A stretch of DNA of 64,000 nucleotides from Chlorocebus sabaeus (GCF_047675955.1 NC_132931.1:2232001-2296000), one strand, 5' to 3'; shown: positions 23,444 to 34,828, numbered from the stretch's first letter. The notes: generated by a model from the sequence alone, not told the origin. Made by a program: numbers and translations.

Positions 23444-23573
23444 AAAAAGTTGTATGCAGATTTTCAACTGCATGGGGTAAGGGGAGCAGCACCCCTAACC
23501 CCCACAGCATTCGAGGGTCAACTGTATTTTCTTCTGAGTTTCCATTTAAGGAATGCTGAAAATTAGGTGGCCT

Positions 23574-23662
23574 GTACCTTGTCTATTTCCGTAACATACT
23601 TTGGATAGCATGCAAATTTATGTGTGTGTCATGAAACATAAAATATAAACTTATAAACTAAG
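23574..23662 (+). repeat. Local duplication, copy B
   Basis: Match to 20721-20813; ends 'cttataaactaa' against 'gatcataaactaa' in copy A. Confidence 0.6.
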
Positions 23663-23664
23663 GC

Positions 23665-23995
23665 GAAGAGTGGCAGCTATTTGGCATCACTTGAAGCCCA
23701 ACCAGGGGCAGTCAGAAGGTAGAATCTGGAGAGGATGGAGTGTTAAATGCCAGTGAGATGAAGCAACATAAGGCCCGGAAGTGTCCCTCGGAGTCAGAAA
23801 GTAGGAGGCAGCCAGCCAGGTTCCTGGAGTGATGGAGGTAGAAGCCAGATTGAGGGAGGAGGTCAAGGAAGTAATAAGAAATTTGCTGTGATGTCTCTAC
23901 GTGGCGGCTACTATTTTAAGATGGTCTATTCTCCTGGGAAGGAGAGAAAAGATGGCAGGTAGAAGACCCTGCAAAACATAAGGAAGGATTTTGTT
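23665..23995 (+). mobile_element. Old LINE-like repeat, later segment
   Basis: 'taaatgccagtgagatgaagcaacataagg ... gaagccagattgagggag ... aagatggtctattctcc' is the further part of the repeat at 18867-20034, suggesting one element broken by later insertions. Confidence 0.5.
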
Positions 23996-24065
23996 TATTT
24001 CTCAATAGAATTAGAGAGACTTAATCGTGTTTTTGGAGAAACAGGTAGTCAAGAAATACAGGCAA

Positions 24066-24497
24066 GGCTGGGCGCCGTGGCTCACTTCTGTAATCTCAAC
24101 ACTCTGGGAGGCTGAGGTGGGAGGATGGCTTGAGCCTACGAGTTCAAGGCCAGCCTGGGCAACATAGCGAGACTCCATCTCTACAAAAAACAAAAATAAA
24201 AATAATTAGCCAGGGATAGTGGTGCATGCCTGGAGAACCAGCTACTCAGGAGGCTGAGGTAGGAGGATTGCTTGAGGTCAGGAGTTTAGTACAGCCTGGC
24301 ACCATAGCGAGACCTCATCTCTACAAAAAAGAAAAAGAAAAACAAATTAGCTGGGTGTGGTGGTTGCACGCCTATAGAACCCGATGCTTGGGAGGCTGAG
24401 GTGGGAGGATCATTGGAGCTTAGGCATCAAGGCTGCCGTGAGCCATGATTGCACCACTGCACTCCAACCTGGACAACAGAGTGAGAGTCTATCTCAA
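24066..24497 (+). mobile_element. Three-armed (trimeric) Alu
   Basis: Left arm, A-rich linker, a partial right/left hybrid arm (about 24203-24335), a second A-rich linker, then a full right arm; ~430 bases instead of ~300. Confidence 0.8.
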
Positions 24498-24950
24498 AAA
24501 GAAAGAAAGAGAAGGGAAGGGAAGGGGGAAAGAAGGAAGGAAGGAAGCAAGGAAGGAAGGAAGGAAAAAAGGAAGGAACGGAGGGAGGGAGGGAGAGAGG
24601 AGGAAGGAAGGGAGGTAGGGAGGGAAGGAGGAAGGAAAGAAGGAAGGAAGAAAAGAAGGAAGGGAGAATGGAAGGGAGGGAGGGAGGGAGGAAGGAAAGA
24701 AGGAAGGAAGAAAAGAAGGAAAGAAGGAAGGGAGAATGGAAGGGAGGGAAGGAGGAAGGAAAGAAGGAAGGAAGGTAGGAAGGAAAGAAGGAAGGGAGGG
24801 AGGGAGAGAAGAAGGAAAGAAAGAAGGAAAGATGGAAGGAAAGAAAGGAAGGAAGGGTGGGAAGGAGGAAGGAAAGAGAGAGAGGGAGGGAGGGAGGAAG
24901 GAAAGAAAAAAGAAAAAGAGAGGGAAAGAAAAAAAGAAAGGCAAAAGATA
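24498..24950. repeat. Polypurine tract (GGAA/GAAA)n
   Basis: About 450 bases of almost pure purine following the Alu tail; a ~70-base higher-order unit containing gggagaatggaagggaggg recurs. Confidence 0.95.
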
Positions 24951-25008
24951 AAATGGAGAGAAAAGATAGTTAAAGCAAACAAAAACCTAGATAAATTTGC
25001 ATGCTGTA

Positions 25009-25010
<2 letters not shown>

Positions 25011-25051
<41 letters not shown>
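25011..25051. repeat. (CA)n microsatellite
   Basis: About 20 CA units. Confidence 0.97.
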
Positions 25052-25053
<2 letters not shown>

Positions 25054-25449
25054 CATACAACTGGATTTCTCACCTTCTTTAACTTTTCCTGGTGACAGAC
25101 CCTTCTCCTTGCCATTGTTCTCTTTTGTTTTGAAGCTAAAACAGCCCTTAGCAACCGAACCCCTTAGGATCTCCTAGGATTGACCCACTCAGGCTTCTCT
25201 CTAGTGAAAGGGACACTGTCTGTAATCTGTCAACTTTATTTCAGCCATCAGTCCCAGAATGTCAGGACTGCCAGGGGCCTTCGTGAGTGTCCAGCCTGTG
25301 TTCTTATTTTCCAAATGAAAAAACTGAGGCCCATGATTTCCTGGCAAGGTAGAGAGAACAGCAGAGCTAAACCCTAGATTGCCAGACTACTTGACTATTT
25401 CCAGAACTCCCTATTTCCAGGCATTTTCAAATTTCTCCCTCCTAATCTC
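25052..25449. other. Mostly single-copy DNA
   Basis: A MIR-like antisense core is possible at 25290-25340 (ttccaaatgaaaaaactgaggccca) but is too short to call. Confidence 0.35.
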
Positions 25450-25900
25450 TAAAACTTGAGTGTTTCTAAAATTTCAGCAAGCACCAAAATCATCATCTAG
25501 AGGGTTTCTTTTCTTTTCTTTTTTTTTTTTTTTGAGACAGGGTCTCATCCGATCACCAGGCTGGAGTGCACTTATGCAGTCACAGCTCACTGCAGACTTG
25601 ACCTCCTTGGCTCAAGCGGCACAAGCCTCTCTGCTTAGCCTCCCAAGCAGCTGGGACTACAGGCGTGTGCCACCATGCTTAGCTAATTTTTTGTTTTCTG
25701 TAGAGATGAGGCCTCGCATGTCGTCCAGGCTCATCTAGAGGTTTTTTCAAGACAGATTTTTTTGGGCCTCACCCCTTCTGAATTTCTGATTCAGTAGGGC
25801 TGGGAAGAAGGTGAGAATTTGCAGCATCAACAGCTTTCCCAGATGACGCTGAGGCTGCTTGTTTGGACCCACACTTGCAGAGCAGGCAGGGAGGGAGTGA
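25450..25900 (+). mobile_element. MER5A (hAT-Charlie), split by an Alu
   Basis: 'catctagaggg' joins across the Alu to 'ggcctcaccccttctgaatttctgattcagtagg ... gagaatttgca ... ccagatgacgctgaggctgct', the MER5A order. Confidence 0.8.
25512..25730 (-). mobile_element. 5'-truncated Alu inside MER5A
   Basis: Duplicated target catctagagg at 25494 and 25731; ends within the left arm. Confidence 0.9.
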
Positions 25901-26059
25901 GAAAAACTAGACAGGGGTTCCTAGAAGCAAGCAACTTCTCTGACCTGATCTCATTTTGCTTGGGTCAGGCCTGAATGAGGTGTGGTTGGCCAGCTGCCAG
26001 GCCCAAGAAGATCAACACCATTTCACCTCCTAGTCACCAAGAGGCTTAAGGAATGCAGT

Positions 26060-26420
26060 TGTATTAGTCTGTTCTCACGTTGCTGGTAAAGACATACCCG
26101 AGACTGGGTAATTTACAAAGAAAAAGACGTTTAATGGACTCACAGTTCCACATGGCTGGAGAGGCCTCACAATCATGGAAGCTGAAAGGTACAAGGCACA
26201 TCTTACATGGCGGCAGACAAGAGAGAATTTGTGCAGGGAAATTCCCCGTTATAAAAACCATCTGACCTCGTGAGAGTTAGTCACTATCATGAGAACAGTA
26301 TGGGGGAAACCACCTCCATGATTCAACTACCTCCCATGGGGTCCCTCCCATGACACGTGGGGATTATGGGAGCTACAATTCAAGATGAGGCTTGGGTGGG
26401 GACACAGTCAAACCGTACCA
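26060..26420 (-). mobile_element. THE1 (MaLR) solo LTR
   Basis: tgtattagtctgttctcacg at left, gtggggacacagtcaaaccgtacca at right; ~360 bases. Confidence 0.92.
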
Positions 26421-27310
26421 GTCAGCAGTGTAGCAGGCTGAGCCCTGCGACTAATCCCAAGAACCTGGCTGGCATTAAATACAGCACAGTCTGTGCTTTT
26501 ACATCTTTCTGCCTTCCATGGAAAGGGAATCACTGGGAAGCTGGCCATTCAGACCCAGGCTGGGGGGCATCTCGTAGCTCACATTTCCCTTGCAGCCACT
26601 CTGAGGCCAGCACCCCTTTGTCACTCCCCAAGGAAATAGGGAGCGTCCAGTTGGGTGAGACTCAAGGTTTCTCTTGAGCTTATTCCATTATCTTGGCATT
26701 CAGAGTGTATGTCAAGTGAATTCTGTGTCTCTGGCAGGTTATTACGAGCTGAATTAGTGGTAGTGAAATAAAAACTATAATAAAGCTGTACTGCACTCTT
26801 AAATTGTTAAAATTTATTAGAAAATGCGCATAGTTATTAACTGATTTTCGCCTGTGTGCATTCGCTTGTGCCGAAGCCAGGGAAGATGAAAAGTGGCTCT
26901 GTCAAACGGAGGCTGAGGGTTGGTTCCTGGAATTCTCCAGAGAGCCCTAAATGGGAAAGCACATTCACAAATTCACGGAGCGCTACTGGCCTCTCCGTGT
27001 TGGCCGCTGCCTCTCTCCTGTGCTGCCTGAGGCTCTCCAGGGCTGTAACTGTGGTCCCAGGGGAAGGAAATCCATCTGTCCACTTCCAGGAGGCCCCGGC
27101 GGCAGGCCGAGGGAGGCGTGGATGAATGGGGCCTTGTGTTTCTCCAGTGTTTACACTTAGAAGGCTCAGTTACTCACCCTCTCTAGTCTTCAGGCGGAAT
27201 GTTCGAGCCCAGGAAAGCTGTTGTAGACAAGCTTCCACCACATTCTCGTGTGCTCTCTCTGCTGGCCTGTTTCCTACTTCTCTTTTCTTTTCTCTTATAC
27301 TTTCCATTCT
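26421..27310. other. 0.9 kb single-copy DNA
   Basis: Left part AT-rich (26750-26845), right part GC-richer with several CpGs (26985-27120). No exon supported. Confidence 0.4.
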
Positions 27311-27620
27311 TTTCTTTTTTTTTTTTCCTTAGAGACTGGATCTGGGTCTGTTGCCCAGGCTGAAGTGCAATGCTGCAATCACGGCTCACTGCAGCCTCGA
27401 ATTCCTAGGCTCCAGTGATCCTCCCACCTCAGCCTTCTGAATAGCTAGGACTACAGGCACATGCCACCAAATCCAGCTAATTTTTTTTTTTAACTTTTTT
27501 TTTTTGTAGATACAGTGTCTTGCTATGTTGCTCAGGCTGATCTCACACCCCTAGCCTCAAGTAATCCTTCCACCTGGGCCTCCCAAAGTGCTGGGATTAT
27601 AGGTGTGAGCCACCATGTAT
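27311..27620 (-). mobile_element. AluJ-like
   Basis: Diverged, with an enlarged T-rich middle linker. Confidence 0.9.
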
Positions 27621-27621
27621 G

Positions 27622-27875
27622 ACCCCTACCCTGCCTTTTGAAAATCCAAAGAAGAAGCCAAATTTTCCTTAGCTCAACTAGGGCCATTTCTAGATTGCTT
27701 CATCAGCAAGTAACTGGTTATTGACTGTCCAGGCCTCCTATGAAGTGCAGAAATGCAGCAAGAACATTTTTCCTGCTGTTCTGCTCTGTGGGGAGTTGGA
27801 GGATGACGTTTACTCATTTTCAGAGACAGAGAGAGATGCTTTTAGTCCTTAGTCCTTAGGATGAAGGGAGTCCTC
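27622..27875 (+). repeat. Unnamed ~250 bp sequence, copy 1 (inverted pair)
   Basis: Reverse complement of 35056-35300: both contain ccaaattttccttagctcaactagggccattt, cttcatcagcaag, ctgtccaggcctc and ttttcctgctg in order. Confidence 0.75.
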
Positions 27876-27968
27876 CATGGTCTTATAGCTAAGAGAGTTC
27901 ACCTTACTGCCTCTCCTCCTGCAAAGATCTTTCCAGTAACTAATTCTACCACTCTTTGTAAATTATTA

Positions 27969-28280
27969 TTATTATTATTTAGATGGAGTCTCGCACTGTC
28001 GCCAGACTGGAGTGCAGTGGCACGATCTCGGCTCACTGCAACCTCTGTCTTCTGGGTTCAAGCGATTCTCTTGCCTCAGCCTCCCGAGTAGCTGGGGTTA
28101 CAGGCGCCTGCCAGCAGGCCCAGCAATTTTTTTTTTTTTTTTTTTTTTTTTTTGTATTCTAGTAGAGACAGGATTTCACCACGTTGACCAGGCTGGTCTC
28201 AAACTCCTGATCTCAGGTGATCCACTCGCCTTGGCCTCCCAAAGTGCTGGAATTACAGGGATGAGCCACTGCACCTGGCC
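27969..28280 (-). mobile_element. AluS-like
   Basis: Target duplication tgtaaattatt at 27958 and 28281; T26 in the middle linker. Confidence 0.92.
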
Positions 28281-28404
28281 TGTAAATTATTTTTATCCTA
28301 AAAACATTGAAATGTTATTTTCCTATTTGTTAACTGTAAGCACTCTTCCTTGGAAGACAGTGGACTAGAAAGCAGGAAGTGATTTGTGCAAATCCAATAT
28401 GCAG

Positions 28405-28701
28405 TTTTTTTTTTTTTTTTCTTTCAGGAACAGGATCTCACTTTTTCACCCAGGCTGGAGGGCAGTGGCATGATCATAGCTCACTGCAGCTTTGAACTCC
28501 TGGGCTTAAGTGATCCTCTGCCTCAGCTTCCCGAGTGGCTGAGACTACAGGTGTGTGCCATCACCACGCCTGGCTAATTATTATTATTTGCAGAAATGGG
28601 GCCTCGTTATGTTGCCCAGGCTGGTCTGGAACTCCTGGCCTCAAGCGACCCTGGCCTCCCAAAGCTCTGGGATTGCAGGCGTGATCCACTGTGCCCCGCC
28701 T
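28405..28701 (-). mobile_element. AluJ-like
   Basis: Diverged; ends ccactgtgccccgcc. Confidence 0.9.
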
Positions 28702-30111
28702 CCAATGTACATTTTGAATCAGAGCCCATAAGACCTACCTTTGAGTTGATAGCAGCATCCGCATTGGTTTACTAGCCCTGGGTCCTTCTTGCTACTGTGA
28801 GACCCAGCTACATTGTAAATTCACCTGAAGCCTGAGATGCCTCTGCTTGAGAAGTAGGGAAGCAGAAAGCTGAGAGTTTTCTGGAGTCTCTGCCACTGTG
28901 CTTGGGTGTTTCTCTTGGGGTTTTCTGGGAGCCTCAAGCACCTAGGATGGGGTAGCAGGGCATTGCTTCCTGATCCTGGGGCGGCTCCCAGCCTTGGCGT
29001 AATCTGTGGGATCCACGGTGAACTGAAAAACTCAGGGCCAGTATGGGAGAAGTGTCGGGTTTTTTAGTCCCCTGTGGGAGAGGTTTTCTTCTAACCAGTT
29101 TCTTTTTTGTTCCTGTTTATATAGCACAGCTGATGCGTACTAAGAGTTCAGAGGACACCACTTGGTTGAATTCTTGCCGTCTTGTGGATGTGTTCTCTCG
29201 TTTGGAGAGCGGTTAATCTATTTTCTGTCCCTGGGATACTTTAGGCTGCTACCTGGTCAGGGGGCTGCTGGAGGGCGATCAATATCTCAAAGACTACTTC
29301 AAGGGGCAGGTTCCTCTCCCCCTTGTAGTCACTGATTCAGAGGAAAATGGAATTATACCAGCAGAAATTTAAGACACCTGAGCTCCAATGAGATCGTCCA
29401 ACACTCTGAATCTTCCCTTTTTTTTGCCCTTGAGCCTAAAGATAGTCCATGGGGTGTGTAGAAAGAGTAACAAATGTTTGGATTCAAACAGAGCCATGGC
29501 CTTGTTCTTTTCCCGCCTCCCCTTGATGTGGTATCTAGAAGATAACGCGATTACATGAATATGTAATGCAGCGAAATCTAGTTAGTTTACCAGCACCGTC
29601 TCCTTGCCCAGGCAGAGTGATTTCCTGGTTTTAAAAGACAGTGAAATTGCTGATGTGAGAGCTGGTGCTTGCTGAAGCATGTCATAAAGTAGTCAACTTC
29701 AGAGAGCCCTGGTGCACTGCAGAAACCCAACATTTAGGATCCATTTATATACTCTCCACCTTGTTCCAGAAAGGATGCAAGGCGATTTGCAAAGATGAAT
29801 ATCCAATTACAGGACATAATTAAATGAAAAAATAAATAGACAACGCAAACAAGAGAAGGGAAAAGCGGGCCGGAAGGCAAGGATGGAGCCAGGAATGAGG
29901 TTAGGACACAAAATTCATGACATCAGATCCTGTGCATTTACTGGAGGCAAAAGTCTGGGGTGACCCTGAGCTTTCTTTCAGTCAACACAGAGAGGGAAAC
30001 AGTCCCTTGTTACAGACCCAGCATCTGCGTGATGAAAGCAAGCCAGCTGCTCAGGAGAGGCACGGCTATTTCTGTTCCTGTAGGCAGAGAGAAATATTGC
30101 CCATGGGTCCT
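28702..30111. other. 1.4 kb single-copy DNA
   Basis: No mobile element recognised. AT-rich near 29815-29850. No exon, RNA gene or promoter can be supported. Confidence 0.4.
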
Positions 30112-30475
30112 TGTATTAGTCTGTTCTCATGCTGCTAATAAAGACGTACCCAAGGCTGGATAATTTATAAAGAAAAAGAGGTTTAATGGACTCACGGTTC
30201 CACTTGGCTGGGAAGGCTTCACAACCATGGTGGAAGATGAAGGAGGAACAAAGGCACGTCTTACATAGTGGCAGGCAACAGAGTGTAGGCAGGGGAAGTG
30301 CCCTTTATAAAACCATCAGGTCTCATGAGACTCACTTATTATCACCAGAACAGCCCAGGAAAACCCACCCCCATGATTCAGTTACCTCCCACTGGGTCCC
30401 TCCCATGATGCATGAGGATTATGGGAGCTACAATTCAAGATGAGATTTGGGTGGGGACACAGTCAAATCATATCA
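30112..30475 (-). mobile_element. THE1 (MaLR) solo LTR
   Basis: tgtattagtctgttctcatg ... cacagtcaaatcatatca; second member of the type at 26060. Confidence 0.92.
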
Positions 30476-30640
30476 ATCCTCAAAGGGAAGACATGGTATA
30501 ATGTAATAATAGTGTCCTGAACGGTCTTACAGTTCATTATAACAAGGAGTTTAATAGGACCAGCTGCCTCCTCTTGTAATATTCCTCAAGATTGGTTAGG
30601 GAGGTAGAGCTGTCCCAAACATTCTCTGATAGTCTGACTT

Positions 30641-30642
<2 letters not shown>

Positions 30643-30671
<29 letters not shown>

Positions 30672-30957
30672 GAGATGAGGTCTCACTCTCTTGCCCCAGC
30701 TGGAGTACTGTAATAGGATGATCATGGCTCCCTGCAGCCTTGAACTCCTGGACTCCAAACATCCTCTGGACCTCAGCCTACTAAGTAGCTGGGACTACAG
30801 GCATGCACGACCACACTCGTTAATTTTTAAATATTCTGTAGAGACGAGGTCTCTCTCACTATGCTACCCAGGCTGGTCTCGAACTCCTGGCCTCGAACTA
30901 TCTTCAAGCCTTGGCCTCCCAAAGTGCTGGGGTTATAGGCATGAACCACTGAACCTG
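30643..30957 (-). mobile_element. AluJ-like
   Basis: T29 tail; right flank cctgacttaatctga resembles the left flank tctgacttag. Confidence 0.9.
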
Positions 30958-31287
30958 ACTTAATCTGATTTAGAGCTTAGATTACCTATGGTGGACTGCC
31001 TTCCCTCCAAATCATTCTCTATGGCAGGTGATTCCACAGAGTGGCGACAGAGGCTGCTGCAGTGTTAAGTTGTGTGTGCGTGTGCGCATGTGGGTGTACA
31101 CATGTGTGCGTGTGTGCTGGGGGAATGGCAAAGGATGGGGGTGCAGAGATCAGGAGGGTCCTGTTTCTCCCAAACCCTCAGTTTTTTGTAATTTTTATAT
31201 TGGAGTTCCTCATAATATTTTTCCTGAAGAAAAGGGCCCCCCACTACTAATAACAGCTTCATCAGTGTTTAAGAAAAATAGATTGTT
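30958..31287. other. Single-copy DNA with degenerate (TG)n at 31071-31122
   Basis: Only the TG-rich patch is notable. Confidence 0.5.
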
Positions 31288-31556
31288 GCCCGGCTCAGTG
31301 GCTTATGCCTGTAATCCCAGCACTTTGGGAGGCTGAGGCGGGTAGATCATTTGAGGTCAGGAGTTCGAGACTAGCCTGGCCAGTATGGTGAAACCCCGTG
31401 TTTACTGAAAATACAAAAATTAGCCAGGTATGGTGGCACAGGCCTATAATTCCAGCTACTCGAGAGACTGAGGCGGGAGAATCGCTTGAATCCGGGAGGC
31501 GGAGGTTGCAGTGAGCCGAGATTCCATCTCAAAAAAAAAAAAAAAAAAAAAAAAAA
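31288..31556 (+). mobile_element. AluS-like with a short 3' deletion
   Basis: The segment normally reading 'gccactgcactccagcctgggcgac' is absent before ccatctcaaaa; A27 tail. Confidence 0.9.
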
Positions 31557-31829
31557 TAGCCTGGCTTCACCCCATGGGTAGTTATTTTCCCAACACTGTG
31601 AGCACTGTGCAAGGAATTTTGAGATAATTCTCCTTGACAAAAACTTGGAGGGCAGTTGCCCTGGGCTGCTGGTTGAGTGCAACCCCATATGCTTTAACAG
31701 TTGGTAGAGCCGGAGGTGGCACTGAAATCCTCTTAGGAACAGGGAACAGGTGACCAGGACACCTTCCGGAACAAGATACCGTGCAGAGCGCCTTTACAGC
31801 CAGACCGGTTCATTAGAGCCGGTGTCACT

Positions 31830-32050
31830 TCTGATTGGTTGGTCCTTAGCTCACCTCCATTTTGATTGGTCAGCGCATGCGCCCTACAGGTGGTTAAATA
31901 TTGACATTCATCTGTGGGTGAGCAGGCTGAGAAGCCCCTTGAAGGGGATATTTAGGGTCCCATGTGAAGTCCAGGCAAAGGGTGTAAAAACATCCCAAAC
32001 TTTGACCATGGCAGAAAAACGTTCATCCAGAAAACACTTAAAGCAGGTGA
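31830..32050 (+). promoter_or_regulatory. Promoter-like block: two inverted CCAAT boxes, NRF1 site, strong-context ATG
   Basis: ATTGG at 31834 and 31865 (each a reverse CCAAT in a good NF-Y context, gattggt), a perfect palindromic NRF1 core GCGCATGCGC at 31873-31882, and ACCATGG at 32006-32012 followed by 13 codons to CAG|GTGACC (32046/32047), a donor-like site. The upstream frame is also open from 31750. I do not recognise the peptide (MAEKRSSRKHLKQ). An unrecognised LTR is the main alternative. Confidence 0.35.
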
Positions 32051-32164
32051 CCTAAACAGCCACCTCAGTAATCAACCTCCCTGTAAAATTTTATGTTTAA
32101 CCTTAAACATCATAATTTCCTGGTGTATTCTGTTATAAATTGACCACAAATTAAATACCTAGGT

Positions 32165-32392
32165 CTTAGAATTTATATATATATAAAATTATTATATCTT
32201 AAAAATATGTATAATTATAGATACAAATGTATAATTATTATAGATAAATATATACTATCTATAAATTTATAATTATATGTAAATATGTAATCTATAAATA
32301 TATGATTATGTATAAATATACATTATCTATAAATATATGATTATATATAAATCTGTAATAATTACATATATTTGTTAAAATATATAATTATA
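32165..32392. repeat. AT-rich tract with TATAAATATATGATTA-type repeats
   Basis: Tandem-like units (aaatatatgattatgtat), continuing at 32701-32752 beyond the inserted Alu. Confidence 0.85.
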
Positions 32393-32700
32393 GGCCAGGC
32401 AGTGGCTCACACCTGTAATCTCAGCACTTTGGGAGACCAAGGTGGGCGGATCACCGGAGATCAGGAGTTTGAGACCAGCCTGGCCAACAAGGTGAAACCC
32501 TGTCTCTACTAAAAGGACAAAGAATTAGCTGGGTGTGGTGGCAGGTGCCTATAATCCCAGCTACTCGGGAGGCAGAGGCAGGAGAATCACTTGAACCTGG
32601 TGGGGCAGAGGTTAAAGTGAGCCAAGATCATGCCATTGCACTCCAGCCTGGGTGACAGAGTGAGACTCCATCTCACACACACACACACACACACACACGC
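32393..32700 (+). mobile_element. AluS-like in the AT-rich tract
   Basis: Starts ggccaggcagtggctc; its tail has become (CA)n. Confidence 0.92.
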
Positions 32701-32752
32701 ACATATAATTTCATATAATAATTATATATATTTATGTAATATATAGAAATAT

Positions 32753-33583
32753 TCTAAGGGAGTTAAATCATGAAGAATGTGAAAGTTTTTTTTTTTATGA
32801 TGACATTGAGTTTCAGAATAGCTATTCTACATACTTTCTTTTTGGCAGTAATCTCAGATCAAAGCCACTTGTCTGCAACAGCTACTAGCAATTCATGACC
32901 ATAAAACCATGAATGACCTCCGATGAAAAGAGAATGGTGATGATTTTGTTCTCTGTCAGTATTCCGTTCATCTAGGAGGGGTCTCAAGTCCAAAAGATAG
33001 AAAATGAGGGGAAAATCCCACATTACGCCACATTCATTTTGGGGGGATATTTTCTACAAGCCATTTGCTATTCTAGGTGCTGGAGATATTGCAAGGGACA
33101 AAACCAGTAAGGTTCGTGCTCTGACGGGACTCATAGTCTAGGGGTGAAACACAAATAATGAAAACTTAGCAAATATTTTCTTTTAGGACCTCGAGCTAAT
33201 GTCAATATCCGAATCCACTTGAGGTTGGTGTCCATTGATTGACTTTCCTCTTGAAGATGGATTCTATTTTCCGTTTATGGGTATGTCCAGTAGTTTTGCA
33301 TTCTACCCTGGACTTTGTGAATGATCTGTTGAGTAGTCTCTGGGTTCTGTTGGGCACATCTGAAGAATATTGATTTATTTGTCAGTTTTTGTTTTAATAG
33401 GAAGTTAGCCTGGCTGGACAGCAGCTGAATGTCTACTTGCTTCTCTTAGGCTGAGTTGGGCCTCTTGGAGTCTGTCTTGTGTGTATGTGTAGTTATGGGA
33501 TCAATCAGAGGTTTGATAGAGCAGCTCTCAAAATTTGGGTTCCCTTTCTGTGATTCTTTCTTTTCTGATAGGTCCCTCTAGCA
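32753..33583. other. Mostly old, diverged sequence
   Basis: 33060-33180 (aggtgctggagatattgcaaggg...) resembles the start of the old LINE-like repeat; 33240-33565 resembles an old mammalian interspersed repeat ('ggactttgtgaatgatctgttgagtag'). The rest is unassigned. Confidence 0.35.
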
Positions 33584-33717
33584 TTTTTTTTTTTTTTTTA
33601 ACAAATGGGGTTTCGCCATGTTGGCCAGGCTGGTCTTGAACTCCTGGACTCAAGCAATCTGCCTGCCATGGCCTCTCAAAGTGCTGGTATTACAGGCATG
33701 AGTCACCATGCCTGGCC
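33584..33717 (-). mobile_element. Monomeric Alu (left arm)
   Basis: T-rich head at 33583; ends caccatgcctggcc; flanks ccctctag / ccttctag may be the target duplication. Confidence 0.82.
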
Positions 33718-33866
33718 ATCCTTCTAGTTTTCTAGCTGCTGGTGTCATCCTGAAAAGTCTCTTCTGATTTTTTGATAGTAAGACTTCAGGTTTCTGGCCT
33801 CATGCCAGCAGCAGTGCTGACTGGGGACTGTCTGCAGGTGAAAGCAATAAAAACTGAAAACTTTGG

Positions 33867-34150
33867 GCCGGGCATGGTGGCTCACACCTGTAATCTCAGC
33901 ACTTTGGAAAGCCAGCGTGGGTGGATTACATGAGTCCTGGAGTTTGAGACCAGCCTGGGCAACATGGTGATACCCTGTCTCTACAAAAAATACAAAAATT
34001 AGCTGGACGTGGTGGCATGTGTCTGTAGTTCCAGCTGCTTGGGAGGCTGAGGCAGGAGGATCACTTGAGCCCAGGAGGTCGAGGCTGCAGTGAGCTGAGA
34101 CCAGGCCATGGCGCTCCAGCCTGGGCCACAGAGCAAGACTGTGTCTAAAA
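33867..34150 (+). mobile_element. AluJ/S-like
   Basis: Starts ggccgggcatggtggctc; tail replaced by aatggaatcaaagcaaatc. Confidence 0.92.
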
Positions 34151-34384
34151 TGGAATCAAAGCAAATCAAATCCAAAAAATGATTGATTTTTTGGATCAAT
34201 CATTCAGATTTGTGATCAGATTTGGATCAGATTTGTGCCTTTCTCACTTCCAAAAATCACCCCCCTTTTAGTTTCTTCCTGCTTTGGGCCACTTCCCAGT
34301 GCCTCTTGAGCATTGTCTTTTGTATATTGTCCAAAATTTGTGGTTATTATTTGTAGGAGAGCTGGTCAAATATGAGCTACTATG

Positions 34385-34828
34385 TGATTATGAGAAGAAC
34401 TCTAAAACTTAGCAAGGAAGTAAGTGAACAGATATGATCATTCCCCATAGTGATCAATGCTATGATGGAAAACAGCATGACAGGGAGTGTCTGGAGTGTG
34501 TCTGCGGAGGGTCACTTCAAATGAGTGCAGAAGGGACATTGAGCTGAGGCTGGGATGACATGGGAAAGCTACATTTGTGTGGTGGGGCAGTAGCACCCCA
34601 GAGGGAATATCAGATGTAAAAATGTTCAGGCAAGAAGGACCTAGGCTGCTGGAGAGGCAGGGGTTAGGCAGTGGGGACAAGAGAGAAGGAAGGCAGAGAT
34701 GCAGGCAGCAGCTGGACCATGCGACAGTCATTGAGATTTTATTCTACATAGAATGATCTATCACTGAGAGGAATTTAAGCAAGACAGTGATGTGATCTGT
34801 TTTGCTCATTCAAAAGATCACTCTGCAG
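34385..34828 (+). mobile_element. Old LINE-like repeat, another copy
   Basis: 'tgagattttattctacatagaatgatc ... gaatttaagcaagacagtgatgtgatctg ... aaaagatcactctg' follows the same order as 19420-19520. Confidence 0.5.

Larger units (their letters stand above)
22378..23524. mobile_element. Tigger-family (Tc1/mariner) non-autonomous element with two nested Alus
   Basis: Terminal inverted repeats cagttgatccttgaacaa (22378) and tcgagggtcaactg (to 23524), each next to a TA. Without its two Alus it is about 480 bp, with no transposase reading. Resembles the MER28/Tigger2 group. Confidence 0.8.
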
